Assembly (NCBI GenBank): GCA_007026445.1
Contig: VDMD01000011.1
Coordinates: 1 to 64,000, forward strand
Direction of reading: 5' to 3'
DNA length: 64,000 nucleotides
Origin: Schizophyllum amplum
Lineage: Eukaryota; Basidiomycota; Agaricomycetes; Agaricales; Schizophyllaceae
The notes under the pieces were generated by a model. The model was not told where the DNA came from. It saw only the letters and a list, made by a program, of their open reading frames with translations, and did not search any database. Of this stretch, positions 10,495 to 24,705 are shown piece after piece (the first letter of the stretch is position 1; each line of letters starts with the position of its first letter). The translations under genes were made by a program, and so were the position numbers.

Positions 10495-12792
10495 CCGTGA
10501 GATGTGGGATGACGCGCCTGCGGATGTCTCCTGAGGCTATTATGCGCGGGCCGATACCACGGAGATGCGCGGGCACGTCGAGATACTGAGCGACGAGCAC
10601 GTTGAGAAGGTTGTTCTTCCATATGCGCGACTGTGGATTTAGGCACAACCGTACGCGTACATTAGGCGCCGCTATTAAAAGGCCTCATCAAGGTACGGAG
10701 GACACCGATATAGCTGAGGTCGATCTGACGGAGGTTGCGGCCGTCGCCTCTAACAGCTAGTATCTGAGTCTCGTTGCGGAAGAAGGCGGTACCCTGGCAT
10801 ACTCTCTCGGCCGACACTCTTCAACTTGCGAGCTGATCATGCAGTCCACGGGCGAGTATCACAAAGCAAGGCCGTACAGCGCGTTCCCCCATATTCATCC
10901 GGAGACGGTGAGGGTGAAAAGTAAGTCGAGAAGACGCAGTTGAGTATGACTCTTGAGGCCGGCCCGTTCATCCGTTGTTCCTTGTTCCACATCGGGGAAG
11001 TCAAATTCCCACGCTTGTATCTCTTTTGCGGATCACAACCTTGCAACAATCCAACTTTCCGTCGGGGGCCATGGGTGCCATCTATTTCATTCCGCTTTCC
11101 CGTTCAGAAAGATTCCTCAAATATGCTATGTGGTCTCGATCTTGCGGAGCAAACCGCATCCGAGCTGCGACGGACGATGAATACTTCGAACCTAGGCAGT
11201 CACCTCGAACAGGAACCCAGGCAAGCTGAGCGGTGAGTGTAACCTCACCTGAGGCCTCTTTTTACGATGCTACGACCTCACTGATGCGTTGCTCGCCTAT
11301 GAATACGACGCACGCAGTCGCGGCCGCAAGAGGCTGCCCGGCGCACTGCTGCGGCATTGGTATCGCACTCCTCTACGCAATAACTCGCTGAGCTATGTCG
11401 AATGCCTGATTGCTTATGATGTTTGCTGAACTCGGGCGCCTTCAGACCTGCTCCAGACGCGCACCGTGCTCGGCTACGTGCGGGGGAGTTCGAGTATCAC
11501 TCGTCAGCGGGTACTCCTACCGTCATTTGTGCCAGGATATTCATTCGATATCTTTAAGTTGTCTGGGTGAGATAGCAGATACCTCTGGAGAGACAACTAG
11601 CTAACTCAGTAGCAGCTGCGGATGTGCCGAGCTCTAAGAAGGATATTGAAGTCGGGAGCAAGGGACAGATCCGTGGGAACTCCGTTAGATTTCTTGGCTC
11701 CACTTGTACCACGAACGCCCATTTGAGTTCTTGACGCTCGATGTTGGCCCTATTACCTGTCTTCCGTGAAGAAAATCGCTCACTCTATGTGCGCCGTGCC
11801 TGTCTCGCGCTGGACCTCCATCTTCACCCTGACCACGTGCTTGTCTTCTCTGCATCGCTAAAGTTAAGGCAACTTCGTATTCCGATACTCAGTACTCAAC
11901 TCTCTTTGAACCTGCAGATTACACAGCATCTATATCACAGTCATAGCGGAGAACTCCCGAATGAGGTCAATAGTCCGACACGGAATGACTCACCAGTGGG
12001 ATAACAGGAGGTGCGCGAACTGATATCGGCGTATATGGACGTTGCTCACCTGCACCGTCCCAGTCAGGAAGACGAACGCCAGGATCCTCAATGTATCTCT
12101 TCCCTCTAGTTCTGCAATACACTCGCTACGCCACCTCAAGCCGCCCATGTCAGCCGGTTAGGCGCCCCGGGAAGAACCCCCGGATCTCCCTTGTCGCATA
12201 CCCCCGAGCGCTCGTTCATATCGCTGCGCTTCTCCGGCGCCTACGCAAGGAACCAACATGTACCTGATCACATACCTGATCACTCGGCGATGCCTGTACT
12301 GCTCTCGCACCACGCACATACAGGGAGAACAGCACGAAGCGTCTCGCGAATAGCACGAAGCTCATCGATTTTCCCGCTGAAGAACCCCGTGCAGCGCGCA
12401 TTCCCCGAGCCGCTTCGTCACTCTATTCTCACTGGATCCGTGTCCCTCTGGCCTCCCAATGCATACAAGGCACCCCACCTTCGCGAATGCCGCATCCGCG
12501 GGACGCTTGGACTCGCTCCGTTCTCTTCGTGGTGAACTGCGAGCGATGAAGCGCCACCAGGATAGCTCGTCCGAGATCACGCGCGCGGAGGATGCTATGT
12601 TGCGGAGTATGCTACTTACGTCGCGGAGCCACAGAACGCGCCGGTGTTGCTGACGCGTTAGAGCCGGGCCTAGCTGCTGATCGCTCATAGATAAGGCACG
12701 AAGCAGCGCCTTGGGTACGCCTTGAGCTCCACTTGCGCTCACCAGTTCGTTCGTTTATTTGTCGTTACGCAGTCCTCGGCTCGACCAGACCG
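10495..12792. other. Long intergenic region with a possible gene remnant (minus strand, ~10495-10800)
   Basis: Two short minus-strand frames read like protein rather than noise: TAFFRNETQILAVRGDGR with NLRQIDLSYIGVLRTL (~10800-10665), and SRIWKNNLLNVLVAQYLDV with PAHLRGIGPRI (~10640-10495). They are separated by a stop and are not flanked by convincing exons, so they may be a decayed gene I cannot name. The rest, to 12792, shows only scattered short frames. The last few hundred bases are the promoter of the DUF6534 gene starting at 12793. Confidence 0.3.
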
Positions 12793-14626
12793 ATGGAGGC
12801 AACTGCCAGTACTCCAGGCGCGGAGGCGATCTTTGGCCCGTGGATGATCGTGGTGGTGCTGTCGTGGACGCTTTGGGGCGTGCTCACGCTGCAGGTGTTC
12901 AAGTACTACTTTGAGTGCGTTTCTCTCTCTGTTTGGGGCTATGGATGCTGACGTGAAGACAGATACAAGCGCGATCGCCCGCTGTTGAAAGGACTTGTGG
13001 GTCGGTTTTCTCGTACCAGCCACGTACACATCTCATGCCTTCGTGACTTCGCCAGGTGGCGGTCGTCTGGTGCGTTGAGCAGCTGGTATCACATCCATGA
13101 CGGTTGATTTACCACGCATTCTCAGGATCGCGGATACCGCCCACAAGATTATGCTTTTCTCTGGTGGTCAGTCGTTGCCATTTTTTCGTCGACGCCACCT
13201 CATCTTGCGCAGTCTACAGATGTTTGATCATCAACTTGTACGCCCTCACCTCTTGGAAGACGACTCGATCATACACTGACCACCCCGAAGTGGGATGACA
13301 AGCAGCGTGGATGATCTGGCCCTGTGCGTGATCCACTGCGGCACGAAAAACGCACGTCTAACACTCCCTTCTTCATTAGGATAAGCGTGAGCTGCACCCT
13401 CATCTGTATGCCATGAGCTCCCTGAGATACATGTCCACCAGGGCGAGACGGCCCCGCGCGTGCTAGTCACCATCCTCGTCCAGGGTTTTTGCTTCTCCCG
13501 CGTACATAAATTCGCCAGGCGCTCATTCTCGGGTGAGAACACTCGGTCAACGCCGCGCATTGCATTAACTCGCTAGTTCCCGACGCTGTAGCGGCCCGCA
13601 GCTCTTTGGTGCTTTTCATTTACGTGGGTAACATTTGGGCGACTCGGATTGATTGCTTAAGTCTGATACGTTGCAGGCACTTTCCGCGCTGCTGCAAATT
13701 GGTTTGCACTCCTCCGTCCTTGAATGTTGCATCCGCTGACATTCTGCCGCGCAGGGTTCACCGTATCTTGTCTGATCGTCACGTACGTGCATTAACACCC
13801 TCCTCGATGCCAGCGACACTTACCGTTCTTAGCTTCACCGCCACCGTGCCCTCCGACTTTGGCTCGTCGGTCATGACGGTGAATCCTCTTCTTCTTAACT
13901 ACATATCCCCCACATCTGATTATCCCTGCAGATTAGTGCTCCAGGTTACCTGGGCACTGCGCTAGGCACCGACGTGACGATGGCGACCATGATGACCTAC
14001 CTTCTGTACACGGAATACCGCAAGGAGCACTATCAAGGGTACGTCTACAGAGCACGGCTCTGTAGTCAAAGTAATCGCTGACGCCGAGCCAAGCAGGACG
14101 AGTAGCATGCTGAGGCGGCTGTGCTACTTCTCCGTCAATACGGGAACGTGGACGGCCATATTCGCCCTTTTGACACTGGTGTTGGTGCGTGGTGCCGTCC
14201 TGCCTCTTCGTTGCCTCTCGCCTCTCATGACCATTATCATCAGTACGAGCTCCGCCCCTCCGAAAACTGGTGGGCGATCTTCGACTTCGGCGTCTGTGGA
14301 GTGTACAGCAATACGCTCCTTGCAAATCTCAACGCGCGCAGCTACCTTGGCGGGGACGGAAGCGTGACATTCACCCTAAATCAAAGCGGCACGTCGGGTG
14401 CGATGAGGAGTGGTCTGCCGCCGGTCAGTACGGGGTATAACTCTACTGGCCGGTTGGCGGCTAAGTACGGGGACACGCAGACCAGCGCGACGGACGAATC
14501 GGTGACGCCGAGGGATGTCTTTACGTTCGTGACGGCGAAGGAGGAACAGGTGAGTGTATAGGGTTATGTTCTTGTTGAGATGAGCGTGCTTATCGTGAAT
14601 TCTTGTCCTCACAGGGTCATGTCTGA
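12793..14626 (+). CDS. DUF6534 seven-helix membrane protein, copy 1
   Basis: This is a basidiomycete integral membrane protein of unknown function. Many small exons recover the family order: helix 1 (FGPWMIVVVLSWTLWGVLT), YKRDRPLLKGL, VAVVW joined to RIADTAHKIMLFS, VYRCLIINLYALTSW, VLVTILVQGFCFSRVHKFAR, GYLGTALGTDVTMATMMTYL, then the diagnostic C-terminal block LRRLCYFSVNTGTWTAIFA and FDFGVCGVYSNTLLANLNAR. A cytoplasmic Ser/Thr/Gly-rich tail ends in EEQ followed by a last intron and GHV stop (14624-14626); if that intron is retained the stop is at 14559-14561. It is paralogous to the two minus-strand genes at 19.6-23.9 kb. No break was seen, though the middle exons are hard to place. Confidence 0.75.
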
Positions 14627-15703
14627 AGAGGAACAGGCCGGAGCGGGCGTTTGTCGACCCCTACGATACGTCGACCGATGATACAATGCGTGTACAGTAT
14701 ATTGCCTGGGGTTGTGAACATACTCATGTACTTACATATCACGAAGCGGGACCGTGTGTAGCCTTTCGATCTTCATAACTACATGCATAATGAATTTTCT
14801 GTTTGATTGAACCTTTAGACTACCAGTCGGTAGACGTACTGTCCCTGGATGGGTTCTTCGGCACGTGCACGTCAGCATTATTCGGCAGCCTCCAGTCGCC
14901 TTTTCTCCTTTGCCACGACCTCTGGACGCCAGCCGTTTGCTCTCCGCAGATCTACTTTGAACTTACGCGTCTCCTGAAGACCCGGCTTCCAAGCGAGGGC
15001 TTTTCCCCAATGCCACCCAACTTTCTCTTGGGACTCAGTGCTTGCCAATGCTCATTCGCTCATGATCGTCACGCTGAGGGCGGCCGATGGGTACAAATGC
15101 ACCTTGCCGACTGCACTGACGACTCGATGGTATTTTGAAGGTGCAAGTACATACTGGCCCAAGGTGCCAGTCCTTATAATGAACTTCAACTTGAGTCATC
15201 TGACCGTGCACGTGTGTCCTTTTGGCTTCAGAGTGCGAAATTGCTCATCTGGACAGCAGGCCTAGCAGGCCTCCTTCAAACTCCCAATGCCATTCAACTA
15301 TATCTTCCCAGTTCTGATTGATGAGATGCAGTACGCCGGACCATACGAAGACCCTGCGAAGACCTTCAAGCGCAGATTCAACAGCACGCCTGGCTAAATC
15401 ACGGACAACTCAGAAAACCAATGGCGACGTCCATAAAAGCTGCAGGTGACAGTTCATCACTACCAGGTGGAGGTCCCGTCGCACGACACTGCGAAGGGCA
15501 CAACTGGGGCACGGTGAGGTGCCCTCGCGTGCGCCGAGCGCCTAATCGATCGTGACGGACTTGCTCTTGGCACCTGCCGCATCAGTAACTCAGCATCCGC
15601 CCAGCATGCGGTCTGAACTTTCCGCGCACGGCCGCGCTCTCCTTTCAGCACTCACTACTACCACAACACCCTGCGCTCGACAGCGTCGCTCCTTTCCATC
15701 GCC
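14627..15703. other. Intergenic stretch
   Basis: There is no convincing gene. A short frame at ~15285-15398 (MPFNYIFPVLIDEMQYAGP...) has protein-like composition, but nothing around it supports an exon. The last part is the 5' flank of the mannosidase gene. Confidence 0.4.
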
Positions 15704-17900
<2,197 letters not shown>

Positions 17901-18610
17901 CGGCGGGGCACGTGCGGTAGAATGCCGTTAACGTACGCGGGGTGGCCCGAAGCGCGTGGCGAGCGGGGGTGCCCCGCTATAGTGAACATACTAGCGAACA
18001 TGACACCCGCCAGACCGCAAGGGGCGACTCGTCGCTAGGACACTGCCGATCTGGAACGCTGTGCGCGCCGCCTTCGTTCCGGAGCGAGGCCCTCATAATT
18101 CAGAGGACGGTAGCGCTGATGTGATGGAGCGGCGTATACTACTACTTACTTATATACTTATCTTTATGGACACTTGGGACAATACATCTTACTTGCATCT
18201 TACTCTCGGAAGAGACTTCGTGTGCGAACTGCTGCATTACCCCTCGCCTCCGCGGTCCTTGTACCGTTCCCGCGCTGCTCACTCTCGTCTCCGCGCTCTC
18301 CCGTTCTCGCCGGCGACGTGTGTCTCTAAGCTAGTATCATAGGCGCCTGACTACGAAGACGTTAGGCGGTTCTGCGATGATGGTGGCGTGAGATACGATA
18401 CAATCACTATCAGCAAGTGCTCATTAAACTCAGCACCAACAGCCCATGATCACCGAGTAGGACCGCGGGCAGGCTTTAAGCCAGGCCTTACGGGGTCGCC
18501 GTCCCCTATTTCGCTCGTCTGCGGGGAAGGGGCGAGTGAGACTATAAGGCCGCGTCTCTAGCGCTCCACCTCTTCTTCCTCTCCCTCATCATCTTTAACG
18601 ACCCTTCACG
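17901..18610. other. Intergenic region and promoter of the ICMT-like gene
   Basis: No coding signal. A TATAAG element at 18543-18548 lies about 65 bp before the ATG at 18611, followed by a CT-rich stretch (CTCTTCTTCCTCTCCCTC), a common fungal transcription start context. Confidence 0.45.
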
Positions 18611-19395
18611 ATGTCTCTTGCACGCGCGTTGCTCAGCACGATACTGGTCCTCTGTGATCAAGTTGCGTTTGGGTTCACCAGGACCCACGGCATCTATCAC
18701 GCACCGTGCAACATCTCCCCGAGCGAGCCCCGCACATTAGCCGGCCATCTACGACGAGTGAGTATCTGATCCTTGTCCATTCCCGCCTCCCCTCTCGATA
18801 TCGCGATCATGAATCGAACACTGACCGACCACGGCAGACACAACGCACCGCGCTCCTCCTCCTCGCACTCTTCGAATGGCTGGCCGTTATCGATGTCCTG
18901 CACACCGCTTACCACGGCCACGCCTCCCCCTTTACCTCCCTCTGCCAAACAACCTCGTCCGCATGGCCGGCATTGGCAGCGACCCAGGCAACCACGCTCG
19001 GGGTCGTCCTCGCGACGCTCGGCGCGCTGCTTCGTCTAGACGCCGGGGCCGCGCCCGCCGGGCTGAGTCTCCCCGCGGTCCCGCGCACATCACCGATGCG
19101 CTCGCGATGGCATGCGTATGTGCGGCATCCCGAGGAGGCGGGGGCGCTGCTGTCCGTGGCGGGTGCAGTGCTGCTGCATCTGACGAGCAAGGGTTGGCTG
19201 GCGACGTGCAGTCCGTCCTTACTCATGGGACCGCTCGGGAGAAGCACAGCGGCGGTGCTGTATTGGGGTTGCTGGCTTTTGGCGACTGCGGCGGAAATGA
19301 GAGGGAAGGAGGATGGCATGCGGGTGACGCTGAGGAAGCAGTGGGCTTCGTACACGAGTATCGTGCGGTGGAAGGTCATACCTGGTGTATACTGA
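18611..19395 (+). CDS. ICMT-like protein-S-isoprenylcysteine O-methyltransferase family membrane protein
   Basis: Two exons, 18611-~18757 and ~18838-19395, give about 234 residues. Hydrophobic segments at the N-terminus (ALLSTILVLCDQVAFGF) and in TALLLLALFEWLAVIDVLH, TLGVVLATLGALLRL, AGALLSVAGAVLLHL and VLYWGCWLLATAAEM indicate a multi-pass ER-type membrane protein. The C-terminal pattern YVRHPEEAG and, later, EDGMRVTLRKQWASY ending near KVIPGVY matches the cofactor-binding end of the ICMT/phospholipid methyltransferase fold (usually YxRHPxYxG and a conserved E.xLRxxFGxxWxxY). The usual aromatic/Gly positions are altered (HPEEAG, KQW), so substrate specificity and activity are uncertain. It may methylate prenylated proteins or be a divergent member. 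Confidence 0.7.
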
Positions 19396-19594
19396 ATGTA
19401 CATGGGAAAACATGTTGTATTTGAGGGATCGGACTTCTGTGAGCGAGGTACTAGCGCGGCAAAGAAGATGACCTTGGAGGAAAAAAGCGTGAGTAATGAT
19501 TAATGGACTCGATATAATACACGGGGCCGGACTCGAGCCCTACATCATAGGTAATTCGTGGAAAAAGCCGCCACAGGAAAATCATTCCCGCTGT

Positions 19595-21375
19595 TTAAAC
19601 ATCTGATACCTAGCGGGGAGTCCACATTCAGCGCGATCTACTGGAGGCTGGCCAACGTACCTGTGATCGCTTTGCCGCCTGAAATATCGACCCCTCCTCC
19701 ACCGCATCTGACTGCTGAGAAGATTCATACTCGTTAATATGGCGTGCACGAAAGTTAGACCTTGGACGCGATTCCATGTCTGTTGACTGGTAAAATGATA
19801 GCGTGATGCTCGGATCGCCGACGACGTAGTTCCGCCCGTTGAGATTGGCGAGCAACGTGTTGCTGTATATCCCGCAGACGCCGACATCGAAGATCGCCCA
19901 ATAGTATGTATCCCTAGGGTGTTCGGACTGAACGCGTATACTAATCAGTACTGTGCACCGTGGTGGAAATGGGGAAACTCGTACGAGAACGATTGCCACG
20001 ACAGCGAATACGGCCGTCCATGTTCCCGTATTGACTGAAAATAAGCAGAGGCGCCAAATCATCTCGCTGGTCCTGCACCTGTTCAGATACGCGGCGCAAT
20101 TCACTGGACTTTTGTCCTCACTTTTGAATCGGCGTGTTCCGATATTGCTTATACAGCAGCGCAGTGAGCATACTGGCCATCGTGAAGTCGGCGAGTGCGA
20201 CGGCAGCCAGATAAACATAGCCAGAAATCTGATAGAAGTTGGTATAACACTCGGGGTTCAGCGTCTCGTTCGCATACCTTCACAGACAACATTGTCTGTG
20301 GTGTTTGCATGACCTGGAACCTACAAATTGTCAGAAAGAGAAGGCTCAAGCTCGTCTGCGACGTACGTTCCCTTCATGTAGACTAGTAAGTCCGTCAGTG
20401 AGCAGATCATGAGGTGGTGCCATCGGGCGCGCGTACCAACTGTGCATGCTGAGCGAGGCTGTTAGCACGCAGTATGAGACATTATGGGTATGCGCGTACC
20501 AATTTGTATCAAAGATGTGACGACCTTGGACGGTTTTGAGCGGGCCGCACATGTTTCCGCGACAGTAGACGTACAAATATCCCTATCGGTATGATACTCC
20601 GGTACACTGTTGGTCTGTCAGCGCAGGTCGAAGGCGTAAGGTGAAACTTGCTCACGCCTCCAGACTCGCCAAAAGCAAAACCCTTGTACGAGGATTGTGA
20701 CTATGATACGCGGTGGCAGTTCCCCCTAGTGAGGAGCGTCAGCACCGTCATGAGTCGTGATAGGATGACTCACCATGACGCTATAGGATAGAAGTTCGAA
20801 TCAATTCACGCCTCCTAAGTACTCGCAGGACTCACCGTGCGAGGTCAAGAGCTACAGCTCTTCCACTTGATGACCGTCGGGATCAATACTCGGGCTGGTG
20901 TGCTGTAGGCACGCGCGACGCACAAATCGTACACGAGGCATTGGTATACTGGAAGACTGCGGTCAGTTCGCGATGGTCGTCGATCAATGAGTACTGAGTG
21001 GTAGACGTACTAGCGCGAAACAGAATCACAGCGTGGGCTGTGTCCAGAAACCTGACGGCCCGCTCAGCACGGAAGGCGACTGAAGTGCTGAATAAGTAGT
21101 CTCACCAAACGATGCCCACCTGGCCATGCCTAAGTATCGACAATCGACGGAGAAGTTGATAACTCACGAGACTCCTCATAAACGCGTGGTCGCGTGCGCA
21201 TCTGAGCAATGAGCTTGGTACATGCAGAGGGGAGATGTGCCGATACATACGAATGATAGTAGCAAATTGCCTGCATCGTGAGTAGACCCCATAGTACCCA
21301 AGACAGAGCTGAAGATACAAGGATTGGACCCAGGGATGATCCCACATCCGGAAAGGCAGGGGGAGTGGACGCCAT
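19595..21375 (-). CDS. DUF6534 seven-helix membrane protein, copy 2
   Basis: Exons read from ATG at 21375: ASTPPAFPDVGSSLGPILVS, SWVLWGLLTMQAICYY, CARDHAFMRSL, VGIVW joined to RAVRFLDTAHAVILFR, VYQCLVYDLCVARAYST, LPPRIIVTILVQGFCFWRVW, SGYVYLAAVALADFTMASML, and the diagnostic LCLFSVNTGTWTAVFAVV with FDVGVCGIYSNTLLANLNGR. The tail EEGSIFQAAKRSQ is followed by a final intron and VSD, V, stop (19595-19597). Introns are all about 50-90 nt. The gene is closely related to the next copy at 22.0-23.9 kb in the same orientation and shares its promoter region, so they are a tandem duplicate. Function unknown. Confidence 0.78.
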
Positions 21376-22043
21376 TGTCACGGAGCCTGGGACAGGGGAA
21401 GGAAGCACTCTCGCACGGTGATGCCTCACTGAGGCTTAAGTACCTCGCCTCTGCCCGAACACCTGCATCTGCATCATGATCACGTTCGCAAGAAGCCCAT
21501 GGGCGCATCGAACACCACGGGAGATGGTGGCCGTTGCACAGCAAATGTTGCACATCAATATATGTTCCGTATATCCCGGACAAGCGCCGATGTATTCTCA
21601 GGCATGGAGTATTGAAGACAGAACTAATGGAGGAGCTTCTGCATAGTCAGCGATACTTAGTAAGCATTGGCAATGTGAAAGCGTGCACACCCACACCTTT
21701 TCCTTTCAAACTCCCGACGAAGTCTTCGAGATGTGTACGATTCCGAAGAGGCCTCTCGGTATGCGAGGAAGTAGTCACTGCAATGCAGTAGACGTAACAA
21801 TGGAGTACATAGCCTCTGCAAGGCCGTCGTACAAGGAACGCTGATGAAGAGGCGCCTACATGACGGGGCGGCGCTGAAGCATGACGTGACTTGGCCGTGA
21901 CAGTGCCAGACCGTCGCCAACAGTCACGCATAGTCAGGTGACTTCGCCGTCGATTTCAACTGCCAGTCTTCTCTCCATCAGATAAATAAGACACGTCCGG
22001 GTTGTGTGAGCGACGTTCTATGACGCCTCCGAGAAAAGAAACG

Positions 22044-23937
22044 TCAGTAGCATCGACACGACATAAGTACAGGATTGGGCTTCAAGCCTGACAGCATAAA
22101 TAAGTCACGCAGAAGGGTACTTCTGAGCCTGAGGCCACTGGCAGGAAGATCAAGCCCATCTCCTACACATCGGATACCTGGAGGATGATCACAGCTCAAA
22201 AAATTCACCTGTTTGATAGCAACCAAAACACTTATCTGCGATCGCTTGGCCGCCTCGAATACGGACGCCTCCTCTACCGTCTTCGAATGTTGCGAACGTC
22301 CAGACTCTCCGAGTTGTGCACGTAGTCCAGATCTTCGGCGCGTCTCCATGTCTGTCGACCTGTAGAACGATATCGTGACGCTTGGGTCGCCGACGATATA
22401 ATCCCGCCCGTTGAGATTAGCGAGCAACGTGTTGCTGTATACTCCGCAGACGCCGATGTCAAAAATTCCCCCCACCCAGTAGTATGCGTCGCCGAGGGTC
22501 GTGGACTGGTGACAGACGCACGTGAGCTGTCATAAATCACAGCATAAAGTGATCCCTCACCAAAAGGATCGCTAAGATAGCATACACGGCGGTCCATGTT
22601 CCAGTGTTGACCGAGAAATAAGACAGGCGGCGGATCATCTCGCTCGTACTGCGCTGGCGTGATCAATACTGGGGAGCAGACGAAAATCAGGCCATTGTCA
22701 CCTTTGTATCGACGTGCGCCGGTATTCCTTATACAGTAGCGCAGTGAGCATACCGGCCATGGTCAAGTCCGCGACCAGAATAGCAGCCATGTAGCCATAG
22801 CCAGATATCTGGGCGAGATCAGTAGAATCACGGGCAGAGGCGTTGCATGTTATACCGTTATGTACAAGACTATCCGTGAAGCTTCGACAGCCTCAAACCT
22901 GCGAGAGTCAAACGAGTACAGTGATACGAGAGCGGCGTGAGACCTACGTTGCCATCATATACACTTGTAAGACTCCATTCAGCTGACGAACGATGGGATA
23001 GACACTTCTCGTACCGATTGTGAAGGCTGAACACAGATAAGTATCAGCGGACTGTGCAGTAAATACGTTTGATGTGCGCACCTATTTGCAACGAAGTCAT
23101 GGCAATCTTGGATACTCATGAGCGATCTGCGCAAGCGTTGGCGAACCGACGCACATATATCCCCACTGGTATGACGCTGCGGTATACTGATGGGCGTAAG
23201 AACGACAGGGAGAAGCGACGAGCAATGGCGCTCACGCTTCCAAATCCGCCAAAAGCAAAAGCCTTGCACGATGATGGCGACTATTACGCGTGGTGGCATC
23301 TCTCCCTGACGACTCAGCGCGTCAGCACCTCCGCGGCAGCGGTCTGAACCAAGCTGACCATCACACTGTAGTACATCAGTATTGTCACTTAGTCCTCATC
23401 GCAGCCAATACTCACCGCGCAACATCGAGGGGTATCACTCTCCCGCTTCACGCACAGATGAATTAGTGCGCGCGCGCCCTCCCAAGTTTGTACGCACAAG
23501 TCATTCACGAGACACTGGTATACTGGGGGATCTCGGTCAGCCCTGTGTAATCAACCTTCGACATGAGATACGTACTTCCGCAAAATAAAATCACAGCATG
23601 CGCCGTGTCCAAAAACCTAACCACTCGTCGGGCTCAAAGTCGCATCATTCGCTGAACAACCGTACCAAACAAGGCCCACCTGGGCGGCAGATAAGCACCA
23701 GCCATAGACGGGCGAGGATAGAGTGCTTACAAGACTTTTCATGAAGGTATGGTCTCGCGAGTATCTGGATGAAAGGTGAACACCACAGAGAGAGATAGAC
23801 GGGGATGCTTACGAAACATAATAGTGAATAACCTGCATCGTCAGCAGACCCCATAGCACCCACGACATGACTGAGGAGATGAGGATCGGCCCCAGCGACA
23901 GTCCCACGTCCGGAAAGGCAGGCGGAGAGGATGCCAT
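22044..23937 (-). CDS. DUF6534 seven-helix membrane protein, copy 3
   Basis: Starts at ATG 23937 with ASSPPAFPDVGLSLGPILIS and SWVLWGLLTMQVIHYY, then RDHTFMKSL, VGLVW, VRFLDTAHAVILF, CLVNDLCVQTWEGAR, VIVAIIVQGFCFWRIWKR, and the C-terminal FDIGVCGVYSNTLLANLNGR. It pairs with copy 2: the exon order is the same and even the 5' flank (a reading with RRLFISVPCT upstream of each) is shared. The splice donor that ends copy 2 after KRSQ is altered here (CAG followed by ATAAGT), so the frame continues about 50 residues further to the stop at 22044. That makes a copy-specific C-terminus, unless another donor is used. Confidence 0.75.
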
Positions 23938-24705
23938 CGTCGCGAAGTCGAGGAAGGGGAAAGAAGAAGGGTTGCATAAGGGAAGCCTTACTGCGGCTTA
24001 AGTATACGAGCTCTCTTCCCAGGCGCCTGCGTCTGCATCATGATCATGGTCTTGAGAAGTCAGCCACATGTTGTGCGCATGGGTGCGTCTATTGGGGCTG
24101 ACGGCCATCCGACAGCAGATGATGGACACAGAGATACGTATTCTCCGACCAGGTACCGACGGTATACAGAGTTGACATCTTGGGAATAGGACGGACGGAA
24201 GGGCCTTTCGTGCGGTTAGCGATATCCAGGATTACTGTGAAAAGGCACTCACCGTTGCCCCTTTCCACTCGCATTGAAGTCTCTCGGCGCTGGTAAGGGG
24301 TTACATGGTGGCAGCAAAACGCACTGTAGTAGAGGGTCGTTCGACGGCATAAGTACAAACCCCTTGTGCAAGGAACGCTGATGAAGAGGCGCCTCCATGA
24401 TGTAGACGCACAAGAAGGAGATGATGTCTGCGATTGGCTGTGACTTAACCGTAACATACTTACTGTCACCGACCTGTCAGGTGACATATTCTGTTCGCCT
24501 TCGGTCGGACTCCCTCCCCCTCCTTCTCCTCCTTCTCCTCCTTCTCCTCCTCTTCCTCCTCCTACTCCGAGTCCTCATCTCCTATCCAATGAGTACACAA
24601 AGTTGAGAAACACACGCAAACGAGAGTCGGCCGCTGATCGCTCGCGGACAGCATGCGAAAGCGAAAACATCGAAAGCATGCGCAGAGATACATCGAGTGC
24701 CATAT
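23938..24705. other. Intergenic region with CTCCTT microsatellite
   Basis: This holds the 5' flank of DUF6534 copy 3, a stretch similar to the 5' flank of copy 2 (~24290-24480 versus ~21790-21930), and a CTCCTT/CTCCTC-rich simple repeat at about 24510-24570. It also covers the 3' end region of SSZ1. No gene seen. Confidence 0.5.
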
